Positions 24,527 through 33,209 of a stretch of DNA of 64,000 nucleotides are shown here, piece by piece (the first letter of the stretch is position 1; each line of letters starts with the position of its first letter). The notes under the pieces are model-generated. The model worked only from the letters and a program-made list of their open reading frames with translations. It was not told the origin of the DNA and did not search any database. Position numbers and translations under genes: made by a program. The stretch comes from BOG-908 sp963850605 (lineage in GTDB: Bacteria > Pseudomonadota > Alphaproteobacteria > Acetobacterales > Acetobacteraceae): assembly GCA_963850605.1 (NCBI GenBank), contig CAWKLX010000005.1, positions 440,512 to 504,511 of the forward strand, given 5' to 3'.

Positions 24527-25966
24527 TCAACCAGAAGCGCTTGCCTCGTTCATCAACATTAACCGATCCACTTTCCCGCTCGGCAAACGGGGCAGTTCCG
24601 CCACGAAGACGAATTGATCGGGGATGGCCCGCGCCGGCAGCACGCCACGGCAGGCCTTGCGAAGCGCCCCGACCTCCCGCACCATTCCCGGTGAAGGCAC
24701 GCAAAAAGCGATCAGCGCCCGCCCGCGGCGGGTCATGTCCCCGCCGAGGATGACAGCCTCCGTTATGCCTGGAAGTATGGTGAGAGCGGCGGCCACGTCG
24801 GCACATGCGACCAACAGGCCGTCACGGTTCACCAGATCGTCCGCCCGCCCGTGCACCGTGAGGTAGCCGTCGATCATTCGACCCACATCGTTGCTGCAGA
24901 AGTTTGCGTTCGTTGCAAGCGAACCATCTGGCCCGGGCAGCGCCCGACCGTCGGCGCCCACATAGCCCTCGAAGCCGTAGTCATGTCGGAAGCATAGCGT
25001 GTCGATCGCCATTGCCTTGGCGTTCCGGATTGTCACGCCCTGCATTGGCCGCCCGATCATATCGCGGCGACGTGCCACGGGATCGGCCGGAGTGCCGGCG
25101 GCGATCACGCCGAGCTCGGTCGATCCGTATAGGTTCACCAGGCATCCGTGCAGCTTCTCATAGCGATCGAACAGATCGGCCGGCAGGCGATCGCCGGCCA
25201 TGACGGTCAAGCGATACGGTCGCGGCGCCCTGCGAAGACGGGTTATGGCGTCGCCGAAACTCGGGGTCATGAAGGCTATTGTGGGGTTGAACTGCCGCTC
25301 ACGCGCCACGTATCGAACGGCGTTTGCGCTGGCTTGGAGATCGATGCTCGCGCCGGCCAGAACGGCGGGCAGGAAGGCGGCCCCGAGGCCGAACATGTGG
25401 GCGACCGGAACCGGCACTGCGACGCGATCGGCCAGCGTCAGGCACAGCCGCTCCGCGCAGTGTCCGGCCGCCTCCAACAGGAGGTGGTGACTGTGTTGCA
25501 CCAATTTGGCTTGTCCCGTGCTGCCCGATGTCGGGACGAACAGGCGCCCCTGTCCGGATGGAGGGTCGGCCCGCCAGCATGGGTTGTCCGAGACGGAGAT
25601 CGGGCTGTCTACGCTAGCCCGGATGTCGCCGACGGACGCTACGTTCTGCCCTTGAACATGTAAGCGATAGCGGCAGAATGCGTCCGGGATGCCAAGATCG
25701 GCAATCGAGAACGCGGCATGCGGCAGGAGAAGGAAGGTTCTGCCGCTTGCCAATAGCGCGAGCAGCACGATTGCCGACGGCAGGTTATTGTCACATGCAA
25801 ATGCCAGGCAGTCCGCACGAGCGATATTTCGGCCGTCCAGTATCGCCGCGACCCGAGTGACTGCGATCGCGATCTCACGGCAAGACATCTCGATCTTGCC
25901 GTCGGCCATCGTGGCCTGGGACCGTGACAGCATGTCCACAATGCCGCCATCCGGTGTCGGGGTCAT
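24527..25966 (-). CDS. AMP-dependent acyl/amino-acid ligase (adenylation enzyme)
   Basis: An ANL-superfamily enzyme of about 479 residues (start taken at MTPTPDGG; the frame is open 57 bases further up). Core motifs: P-loop-like FVPTSGSTGQAK, the adenine-binding NLYGSTELGV, the DVGRM...YLTVHGRADDLVNRDG hinge region, and the catalytic Lys in LPSGKVDR close to the C-terminus. It adenylates a carboxylic acid and passes it to CoA or, given its position, to the downstream ACP. The substrate is not predictable from sequence. It is divergent from the second sulfotransferase gene and probably heads the ligase-ACP-sulfotransferase operon. Confidence 0.87.
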   Translation of the reverse strand: MTPTPDGGIVDMLSRSQATMADGKIEMSCREIAIAVTRVAAILDGRNIARADCLAFACDNNLPSAIVLLALLASGRTFLLLPHAAFSIADLGIPDAFCRYRLHVQGQNVASVGDIRASVDSPISVSDNPCWRADPPSGQGRLFVPTSGSTGQAKLVQHSHHLLLEAAGHCAERLCLTLADRVAVPVPVAHMFGLGAAFLPAVLAGASIDLQASANAVRYVARERQFNPTIAFMTPSFGDAITRLRRAPRPYRLTVMAGDRLPADLFDRYEKLHGCLVNLYGSTELGVIAAGTPADPVARRRDMIGRPMQGVTIRNAKAMAIDTLCFRHDYGFEGYVGADGRALPGPDGSLATNANFCSNDVGRMIDGYLTVHGRADDLVNRDGLLVACADVAAALTILPGITEAVILGGDMTRRGRALIAFCVPSPGMVREVGALRKACRGVLPARAIPDQFVFVAELPRLPSGKVDRLMLMNEASASG

Positions 25967-26121
25967 CCGGCTCGCCAATCGTGGATGTCGTGCACAGTCG
26001 TCGCGCTCGCCGGTGCAGCCCAAGCTGTTGGGGCGGGTCGGGCCAGGCCGGCGAAATCCTCGACTGCACGTGCATTCGGCGTCATGAGACGCGCCAAGGC
26101 CGATACAGGGTCAATGCTTCC

Positions 26122-27288
26122 ATGCTGCATGGTTTTTCCGAGGATGATGACGCATCGTCACGGCTGTATTCCGCCGCCGGCCTCGTCCGGCTGGCCACGT
26201 CCATGTGCGGCGGGCCGGTCCCGTTCGATCCTGCCGGACAGTCAGGTTTCGAGCAACTCTGTGACGCGTTCGAGTTGGCCCGGCCAGGGCAGACGACGTT
26301 CGGCAAACTCTTCGCGAGATCGGTCCTGCTCGATGGGCTGATAAAACGGTATCGCCTGGCCGATTACATCCGGCGTTTTCCGGCGGTGGAGTCGATCGAT
26401 CTGCCCAGTCCCGTCTTCATCGTCGCCCCGTTCCGGACGGGAACCACTTTTCTGCATCGGCTGCTGTCATGCGACCCGCAAAACCGCTGCCCCCGCATGT
26501 GGGAGGTCGCGTATCCCCCACCGGCGGAGCCCTATCTGCGTGGCGACGCGCGCTACTTCGCCCACGACGCCCGGATCGCAAAAGCTGCGGCGGCCCTGCG
26601 GACGCTCCACCGCGCGAGCCCCGCGCTGTGTCGGCTGCATCCGATGGCACCCGACCTGGCCGAAGAATGTTTTGGTTTGCTGGAAACATCCTTTCTGTCG
26701 CACAGCTTCATGTTCTATGCGGGCCTGCCATCCTATCTCGACTGGCTGGACGCACGCGAAACCGATGATTGGCGTGCGGCCTACACGCTCTACGCCGCGC
26801 AGTTGCGGTTGCTGCACTGGTGGCAACCGGGCCGGCGCTGGATTTTGAAATCGCCGGTGCATCAGTGGAACCTCGGCATGGTGTTGGAATTCTTTCCGCG
26901 ATCTCATATTATACAGCTTCGCCGCGATCCGGTCGATGCGATGGATTCGTTTTGCCGATTGCTGACGGAATATCGCCGCTTGATGTGCCGGTCGGTCGAT
27001 CCGGTCGCGATCGGCAGGCAGGCCGAAACCTATGCGCGCAAGGCATTTGACCGCGCCGTTGCCGCGCGGCGCCGGACCGAAACGCCGCGCTTCATTGACG
27101 TGGAATTCAACGAGCTGCTTGGCGATCCCATGGCGTGTGTCCAGGCGATCTACGCACGCATGGGTGCTCGGTTGTCGCCCGCGGCGGCAGCTTGCATGAG
27201 GAGATGGCTCTCTGAGGAGGCTAGAGCATCATCCGACCGAACCGAGTCGTTCAGTCGGATAAAGATGTTGGGCAAAACAACAAACTAG
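26122..27288 (+). CDS. sulfotransferase family protein
   Basis: A 388-residue protein (ATG 26122). The 5'-PSB loop is APFRTGTTFLHRLL (102-115, near-canonical), and the 3'-PB motif is QLRRDPVDAMDSF around residues 265-277; ILKSPVHQWN precedes it, as in LPS/glycan-type sulfotransferases. It differs clearly from the other cluster sulfotransferase, which has a weaker P-loop. The last 21 residues (from about 368) and the stop codon are supplied by the dispersed repeat at 27223, so the original C-terminus was probably replaced or extended by that element. The acceptor is unknown. Confidence 0.87.
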   Translation: MLHGFSEDDDASSRLYSAAGLVRLATSMCGGPVPFDPAGQSGFEQLCDAFELARPGQTTFGKLFARSVLLDGLIKRYRLADYIRRFPAVESIDLPSPVFIVAPFRTGTTFLHRLLSCDPQNRCPRMWEVAYPPPAEPYLRGDARYFAHDARIAKAAAALRTLHRASPALCRLHPMAPDLAEECFGLLETSFLSHSFMFYAGLPSYLDWLDARETDDWRAAYTLYAAQLRLLHWWQPGRRWILKSPVHQWNLGMVLEFFPRSHIIQLRRDPVDAMDSFCRLLTEYRRLMCRSVDPVAIGRQAETYARKAFDRAVAARRRTETPRFIDVEFNELLGDPMACVQAIYARMGARLSPAAAACMRRWLSEEARASSDRTESFSRIKMLGKTTN

Positions 27289-27328
27289 AGCATGGTCCGT
27301 GAGCCGATGCGAACAGATCATGTTCTAG
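27223..27328 (+). repeat. dispersed ~105-nt repeat, family 1, copy B
   Basis: AGAGCATCATCCGACCGAAC ... GATGCGAACAGATCATGTTC. Matches 3728-3832 in the same orientation. It encodes the C-terminal tail and stop of the sulfotransferase on the plus strand and the stop codon (CTA at 27325-27327) of the hydrolase on the minus strand. Confidence 0.75.
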
Positions 27329-28035
27329 TCCTGCTCGCCGCGCTTGACCGTCACTGCTTTGAAGGGCGGCATGAGACCGCGTAAATCGCCATTGTCGATG
27401 ACGGTCTGCAGAACCCTGCGGTGATAATAGCTCTCGACGTTCATGGCCGCTTCCTTGGTGCCGGGCGTTTGATCAGGCGGGGGTACGGCGTAAGGCGACA
27501 GCACAACGCCCGGACATTTCGAAAAGTAGTCGGCGAAGGCGCAATCCCTGCCGTTGGACGGCGAATAGGTGAACACGTATTCGGTGATCCCGCTGCCCGC
27601 CGACAACTGCTCCTTCAGGAACGCTTTGGCTGCATCGGCGGTCTCCAGGCGCGCCGTCCGCGGGACGAAAGCCCAGACTTTCCTGGCGCCGAGCAGGTGG
27701 CCGAAGAGCAGCGCGCCGTAGCCGCCGCTTGAGTCGCCGATGGTGTAGAATTCCGTGACGTGGGGCATCGCCCGGAGCACGTTCTTGTGCCATGCGAGCA
27801 GCGATGGCAGGTCGGGGATGTCTGGGCTAACACCCTGCGCGTAATTGTCGTTGAACGGGTCGGCGACGAGCGCCAGGTTGCGGTCGCCCAACCCCCCGTT
27901 GCGGATCATCGACAGGAACGTGATACCTCGACCGCGCAGCCCGACGTTACGGCCGGGGTAGATGAAGAACAACTGTGCGCAGTTGGGACGCGCCAGCGAT
28001 ACGAGTGCTTTCTGCGAGGCCTGTTCCAGCACCAT
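27325..28035 (-). CDS. serine-hydrolase-like protein
   Basis: A 236-residue protein. TIGDSSGGYGALLFGHLLG (98-116) has the GxSxG nucleophile-elbow pattern (Gly100-Asp-Ser102-Ser-Gly104) of alpha/beta hydrolases, but no confident Asp/His partners could be placed. FFIYPGRNVGLRGRG near the N-terminus and an Asp/Asn-rich loop (ADPFNDNYAQG) precede it. It may remove or transfer an acyl group in the cluster; this is only contextual. The stop codon lies in the family 1 repeat. The gene is flanked upstream by the AT-rich repeat at 28117 and marks the edge of the accessory cluster. Confidence 0.6.
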   Translation of the reverse strand: MVLEQASQKALVSLARPNCAQLFFIYPGRNVGLRGRGITFLSMIRNGGLGDRNLALVADPFNDNYAQGVSPDIPDLPSLLAWHKNVLRAMPHVTEFYTIGDSSGGYGALLFGHLLGARKVWAFVPRTARLETADAAKAFLKEQLSAGSGITEYVFTYSPSNGRDCAFADYFSKCPGVVLSPYAVPPPDQTPGTKEAAMNVESYYHRRVLQTVIDNGDLRGLMPPFKAVTVKRGEQD

Positions 28036-28116
28036 GCTGGCCCATGCAGCCCAGGGGGCGGCGGCCCTGTCAAGGGTCTTCGAAAGTCAGGATCGTTACT
28101 GCTGACCTATGAGGTC

Positions 28117-28180
28117 CTCGCTTCTTTCTTTCGAAAAAGAAGTTCTTCTTTTCTGAAGAAAAGAAGCAAAATACTTTTGC
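28117..28180. repeat. AT-rich hairpin repeat, family 2
   Basis: CTCGCTTCTTTCTTTCG-AAAAAGAAG-TTCTTCTTTTCTG-AAGAAAAGAAGCAAAATACTTTTGC. Same palindromic layout as 9086-9164. It lies between the hydrolase start and the end of the AAA ATPase gene and could terminate ATPase transcription. Confidence 0.72.
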
Positions 28181-28211
28181 TTATTGAGTGTGGGCGATGC
28201 GAAGGGCTTTT

Positions 28212-29663
28212 CTAGTGCTGTGCTGCGCTGATACCGACGTACAAGTTCTCCAGCGCGTCGGCAGCCAGCTCGACTGTCAGCTCGGGTTTGCGGCGAAAGC
28301 AGCGGCAGACCTGGGCGGCCTGCTCGCAGATGAATTTCGGCTGGAAGGAGGCGAGCTTGTATCGCCCGTTGGCCGTCAAGCGCTCGACCACGTAATCGAA
28401 CGCGGCCTGCGAGAGAACCAGGCCGGCAGCGGCGGCCGCGCGCTCGAAAATCTTGCGGTATTCGCCCGGCGTGGGGCCCAGCATCTGCATCTTGTAGGGG
28501 ATGCGGCGCAGGAAGGCCGGATCCATCAGGTCCGCCGGTTCCAGGTTGGTGGAAAAGATGACCAGCTCGTCAAACGGCAGCTTGAAGGTAATGCCCGTGT
28601 TCAGCTTCAGATAATCGACCCGGTTTTCGAGCGGGATGATCCAGCGATTCAGCAACTCGGCAGGATTGACGCGCTGGCGGCCGAAATCGTCGATCAGGAA
28701 CACGCCGTTGAGTGCCTTCATATGCAGCGGGGCGTCGTAGCACTTGGTCATCGGGTCCCAGCGCAGATCCAGCATGTCAAGCGTCATCTCGCCCCCCGCC
28801 ATGGCAACAGGGCGGCGGCACGCGGTCCAGCGTCCATCAAATGCTTCGATCTGCACGCCGCCATTGCCTGATGCGGGGCCATCCGCTTCTGCCTCCATGA
28901 ATGGCCGATGCAGGCTTTCATCATACATTTTGATGATCTGGCCGCTGACCTCGATAGCATAGGGAATGAAGACCGGATCGGTGAACAGGCCGGCGATGCG
29001 GGTGCCCACGCTGGTCTTGCCGTTGCCGGGGGGGCCATAGAGCAGCAGCGTACGGCCGGCGCTGACGGCCGGCACCAGGCGGTTGATCGTCTGTTCGGAC
29101 AGGACCAGCCCGGCAAATGCTTGGCGCAGCGTGTCGGCATCCAGAAGCTCGTTGGTAATCGGCTGCTTGGCGACCTGGGCCTGAAACGAGGCCAGGCTGA
29201 CCGGAGCGGGGCCGAGATATTGCGTCTGGTCCATCGCATCGCTGGCAGCATCCCGGCCTTGGTCACTGAGAGCGTAGCGTATGTAGCGGACAATGCCGGC
29301 GTTGATGGAGCCGAGCACGTGGACGAGTTTTTGGGCGATCGCCTCGTCGATGATCTCCTGGATGACGGTGTGCGGCAGGCACATGCGGCCAGAGAGTTCG
29401 GGCACCGTCTCGCAGGAGACGACGCGCATGAATTTCAGCAGCAGGCCCAGTAGCAATCCGCGGGAGATGCCGGTTTCCGCGATGCTGCGCGGCATGACCG
29501 GGGTCTCGTCCATGACCGCGAACAGCTGCTCGGTCGTCATGAAGCCAAGGGCCACCAGGTTGTCGCCCAGCTTGCCACCCTGCTGCCGCTGGCGTGCCAG
29601 GGCGGAGTCTATATCGGCGGTCTGCACAAGGCCGCGCATCAGCAGAACGTCGCCCAAACGCAT
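28212..29663 (-). CDS. AAA ATPase with N-terminal MshEN-like domain
   Basis: A 483-residue protein. Residues 1-65 resemble the MshEN/GspE N-terminal domain (LGDVLLMRGLVQTADIDSALA and LGDNLVALGFMTTEQLFAVM, a tandem of the motif that binds c-di-GMP in some MshE-type ATPases). A helical linker follows, then an AAA module: Walker A GPPGNGKTS (210-218), Walker B GVFLIDDFG, and sensor-like FSTNLEP. The arginine-finger region RRIPYK is present. It is not a pilus ATPase, since the second half is AAA rather than the secretion-ATPase fold. The role is unknown. It stands alone, with no pilus or secretion genes nearby. Confidence 0.75.
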   Translation of the reverse strand: MRLGDVLLMRGLVQTADIDSALARQRQQGGKLGDNLVALGFMTTEQLFAVMDETPVMPRSIAETGISRGLLLGLLLKFMRVVSCETVPELSGRMCLPHTVIQEIIDEAIAQKLVHVLGSINAGIVRYIRYALSDQGRDAASDAMDQTQYLGPAPVSLASFQAQVAKQPITNELLDADTLRQAFAGLVLSEQTINRLVPAVSAGRTLLLYGPPGNGKTSVGTRIAGLFTDPVFIPYAIEVSGQIIKMYDESLHRPFMEAEADGPASGNGGVQIEAFDGRWTACRRPVAMAGGEMTLDMLDLRWDPMTKCYDAPLHMKALNGVFLIDDFGRQRVNPAELLNRWIIPLENRVDYLKLNTGITFKLPFDELVIFSTNLEPADLMDPAFLRRIPYKMQMLGPTPGEYRKIFERAAAAAGLVLSQAAFDYVVERLTANGRYKLASFQPKFICEQAAQVCRCFRRKPELTVELAADALENLYVGISAAQH

Positions 29664-29775
29664 GGATGCTACTCCGACGTGTAATCCGTGGCGGAGGGCA
29701 CGCTAAAACAAGATTTGGAAACGGCAAAGCAATATTTTTGATCCGATGCACTTTTCGGTTGTAGGCCTGTCTGGC

Positions 29776-30363
29776 CTACTCCCACGACCACGCTCGGTCC
29801 CGGAGAACGGGCACAGGGCCATCACGGTCGGGTGCCGCAAGCCACCCCTGAAGCTTGCCCAGGACTGCCCGGGTGGCCGGGGCGATGTCCGCCGCCAGAG
29901 CGGCATGAGGAGAATACCAGCCGGGGGCTTCGATCTCGCTACTTGATGCCAGCGTGCCGCTCACGCGGGTAGCATCCACGACGAAAAACCGCGCGTCGAA
30001 CCTCATGGCGCGGTCGGGTGGGGTGATCGCCCGGCAGAGGTAGTCCAATCCGTCCAGCGCAGGCGGGTCGCCCAGGGAAAGACCAACTTCTTCCGTTAGT
30101 TCCCGGGCCGCGGCGACGGCCAGGGCGCGAGCCAGCGTGGGGGTGGCGGAGCGCTCGAGACGGCGCTGGATTTCGGGGCGCAGGGGGGTGGCGACAGGGG
30201 CGATGTGGTCGGCCGCATCCACCGAACCGCCCGGGAAGACGAGCACGTTGGGCATGAAGCGGTGGCCCGCGCCGCGCCGGCCCATCAGCAGCTCCGGCCC
30301 GTCCTGCCCGTGGCGAACGACGATCAGACTGGAAGCGGGGCGTGGGTCGGCTGGCGGCTTCAT
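29776..30363 (-). CDS. NUDIX hydrolase
   Basis: About 195 residues from ATG 30363 (MKPPADPRPAS; the frame opens further upstream to 30432). The Nudix box is present in diverged form: GGSVDAAD, an insertion of about 35 residues, then AARELTEEVGLSLG with the catalytic REL-TEEVG. Such boxes with an inserted loop occur in NUDT7/NUDT19-like CoA and RppH-unrelated hydrolases, so CoA-ester or nucleoside diphosphate cleavage is plausible. It is divergent from the SUF regulator gene and its start region shares the intergenic palindrome. Confidence 0.82.
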   Translation of the reverse strand: MKPPADPRPASSLIVVRHGQDGPELLMGRRGAGHRFMPNVLVFPGGSVDAADHIAPVATPLRPEIQRRLERSATPTLARALAVAAARELTEEVGLSLGDPPALDGLDYLCRAITPPDRAMRFDARFFVVDATRVSGTLASSSEIEAPGWYSPHAALAADIAPATRAVLGKLQGWLAAPDRDGPVPVLRDRAWSWE

Positions 30364-30442
30364 CCGGCCATTGCGCGCAAATTCGCCCGGTCCGCAACGG
30401 CCGCCCTTGACTGCGGCGGGGGACGGCCGCATTTCGGTAATC

Positions 30443-30459
30443 CGGACTAGCGAGGTCCG
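30443..30459. promoter_or_regulatory. palindrome upstream of sufR
   Basis: CGGAC-N7-GTCCG about 30 bases before the SUF regulator start. It is a candidate operator for autoregulation by the Rrf2-type repressor, judged by position only; it does not match the E. coli IscR site. Confidence 0.35.
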
Positions 30460-30485
30460 ATTGTTCTCGGGCGCGGGTGGGCTTC

Positions 30486-30962
30486 ATGTTTCGGCTGTCC
30501 AAATTGGCGGATTATGCGACCGTCGTGCTTGTTCGGCTGGGTGAGGCGGGAACGGAGGCGGTGCAGACCTCTCCGGGTATCGCGGCTGCTACCGGCATAC
30601 CGGAGCCGACGGTGGCCAAGGTGCTGAAGGCGATGGGCGGGTGCCGGCTGGTGATCTCCCAACGGGGCGCGCGCGGGGGCTACCGGCTTGGGCGGGTGCT
30701 GTCGGCGATCACGGTCGCCGATGTGATCGAGGCGATCGATGGGCCGATTGCGATGACCGCCTGCGTAGATGGCGGGGGCTGCGAGAGCGGCTGCCTGTGC
30801 CCGATGCGCGGCCGATGGGACCCGGTGAACAGCGCAATCCGCACGGCGCTGCGCGCGATCACGCTTGCCGACATGCGCGACAGCATGGTGCCGACGCGCC
30901 GGTTCATCGACCCGCCGCGGCTGAGTGCAGACGCCGGCGCCCACATACACCATATCGCGTAG
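30486..30962 (+). CDS. sufR: SUF operon Rrf2-family transcriptional regulator
   Basis: A 158-residue Rrf2/IscR-like regulator. The helix-turn-helix lies in residues 1-60 (MFRLSKLADYATVVLVRLG ... PEPTVAKVLKAMGGCRLV). The Rrf2 wing GARGGYRLG follows. A Cys cluster ACVDGGGCESGCLCPMRGRW near residues 90-110 would bind an Fe-S cluster. The type matches the alphaproteobacterial SUF regulator that heads the operon, but the symbol is by convention. ATG 30486 is the family start. It precedes sufB by 10 bases on the same strand, so it probably regulates its own operon. Confidence 0.88.
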   Translation: MFRLSKLADYATVVLVRLGEAGTEAVQTSPGIAAATGIPEPTVAKVLKAMGGCRLVISQRGARGGYRLGRVLSAITVADVIEAIDGPIAMTACVDGGGCESGCLCPMRGRWDPVNSAIRTALRAITLADMRDSMVPTRRFIDPPRLSADAGAHIHHIA

Positions 30963-30972
30963 AGGATTTCAC

Positions 30973-32454
<1,482 letters not shown>

Positions 32455-32459
32455 TCATT

Positions 32460-33209
32460 ATGTTGGAGATACACGATCTGGCCGCCTCGATCGGCGACAA
32501 GCCGATTTTGCGCGGGATCAGCCTGACCGTGCCCGATGGCGAGGTGCACGCCATCATGGGGCCGAACGGCTCCGGCAAATCGACCCTGTCCTACGTGTTG
32601 TCTGGGCGCGAGGATTTTACCGTGACTGGGGGCAGCGCCACGTTCGATGGCCAGGACCTGCTGGCGATGGAGCCTGAGGCGCGTGCGCAGGCGGGGTTGT
32701 TTCTGGCTTTTCAGGCGCCGGTGGAACTGCCCGGAGTGGGCAACGCGAATTTCTTGCGCACTGCGTTGAACGCGGTGCGCCGGGCGCGTGGCGAGGAGGA
32801 GCTGGACGCGGCGCAGTTCCTGAAGCTGGCGCGGGCGGAGGCCAAGCGGTTGCAGATGCCCGATGACATGCTGAAGCGCAACGTCAATGTCGGGTTCTCG
32901 GGCGGCGAGAAGAAGCGCAACGAGGTGCTGCAGATGACCATGCTGCGGCCCAAGCTCGCAATATTGGATGAGACCGATAGCGGGCTGGATATCGACGCGC
33001 TGAAAATCGTGGGCGATGGCGTGAATGCGCTGCGCGCGCCGGGCTTTTCCGCGCTCGTCATCACGCACCACCAGCGGCTGCTGGACCACATCGTGCCGGA
33101 TGCCGTGCATGTGCTGGCGCACGGCCGCATCGTGCGCAGTGGCGGTCCGGATCTGGCGCGCGCGCTGGAGTCGCATGGCTACGCCCAGGTGATCGCGGAG
33201 GCGGCATGA
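32460..33209 (+). CDS. sufC: Fe-S cluster assembly ATPase SufC
   Basis: A 249-residue ABC ATPase that drives conformational change in SufBCD. Walker A GPNGSGKST near residue 37, the Q-loop LAFQAPVELPG, signature NVGFSGGEKKRNE and Walker B LAILDETDSGLDIDAL. The signature differs from transporter ABC motifs as expected for SufC (SGGE with following KKRNE). ATG 32460 lies 5 bases after the sufB stop; its stop overlaps the sufD start (ATGA). Confidence 0.97.
   Translation: MLEIHDLAASIGDKPILRGISLTVPDGEVHAIMGPNGSGKSTLSYVLSGREDFTVTGGSATFDGQDLLAMEPEARAQAGLFLAFQAPVELPGVGNANFLRTALNAVRRARGEEELDAAQFLKLARAEAKRLQMPDDMLKRNVNVGFSGGEKKRNEVLQMTMLRPKLAILDETDSGLDIDALKIVGDGVNALRAPGFSALVITHHQRLLDHIVPDAVHVLAHGRIVRSGGPDLARALESHGYAQVIAEAA

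Noticed and set aside
18916..28035. A classical fosfomycin or phosphinothricin cluster
   Set aside because: The CyTase-PEP mutase and decarboxylase resemble fom1/fom2, but fom3 (radical SAM), fom4 and fomC-like genes are missing.
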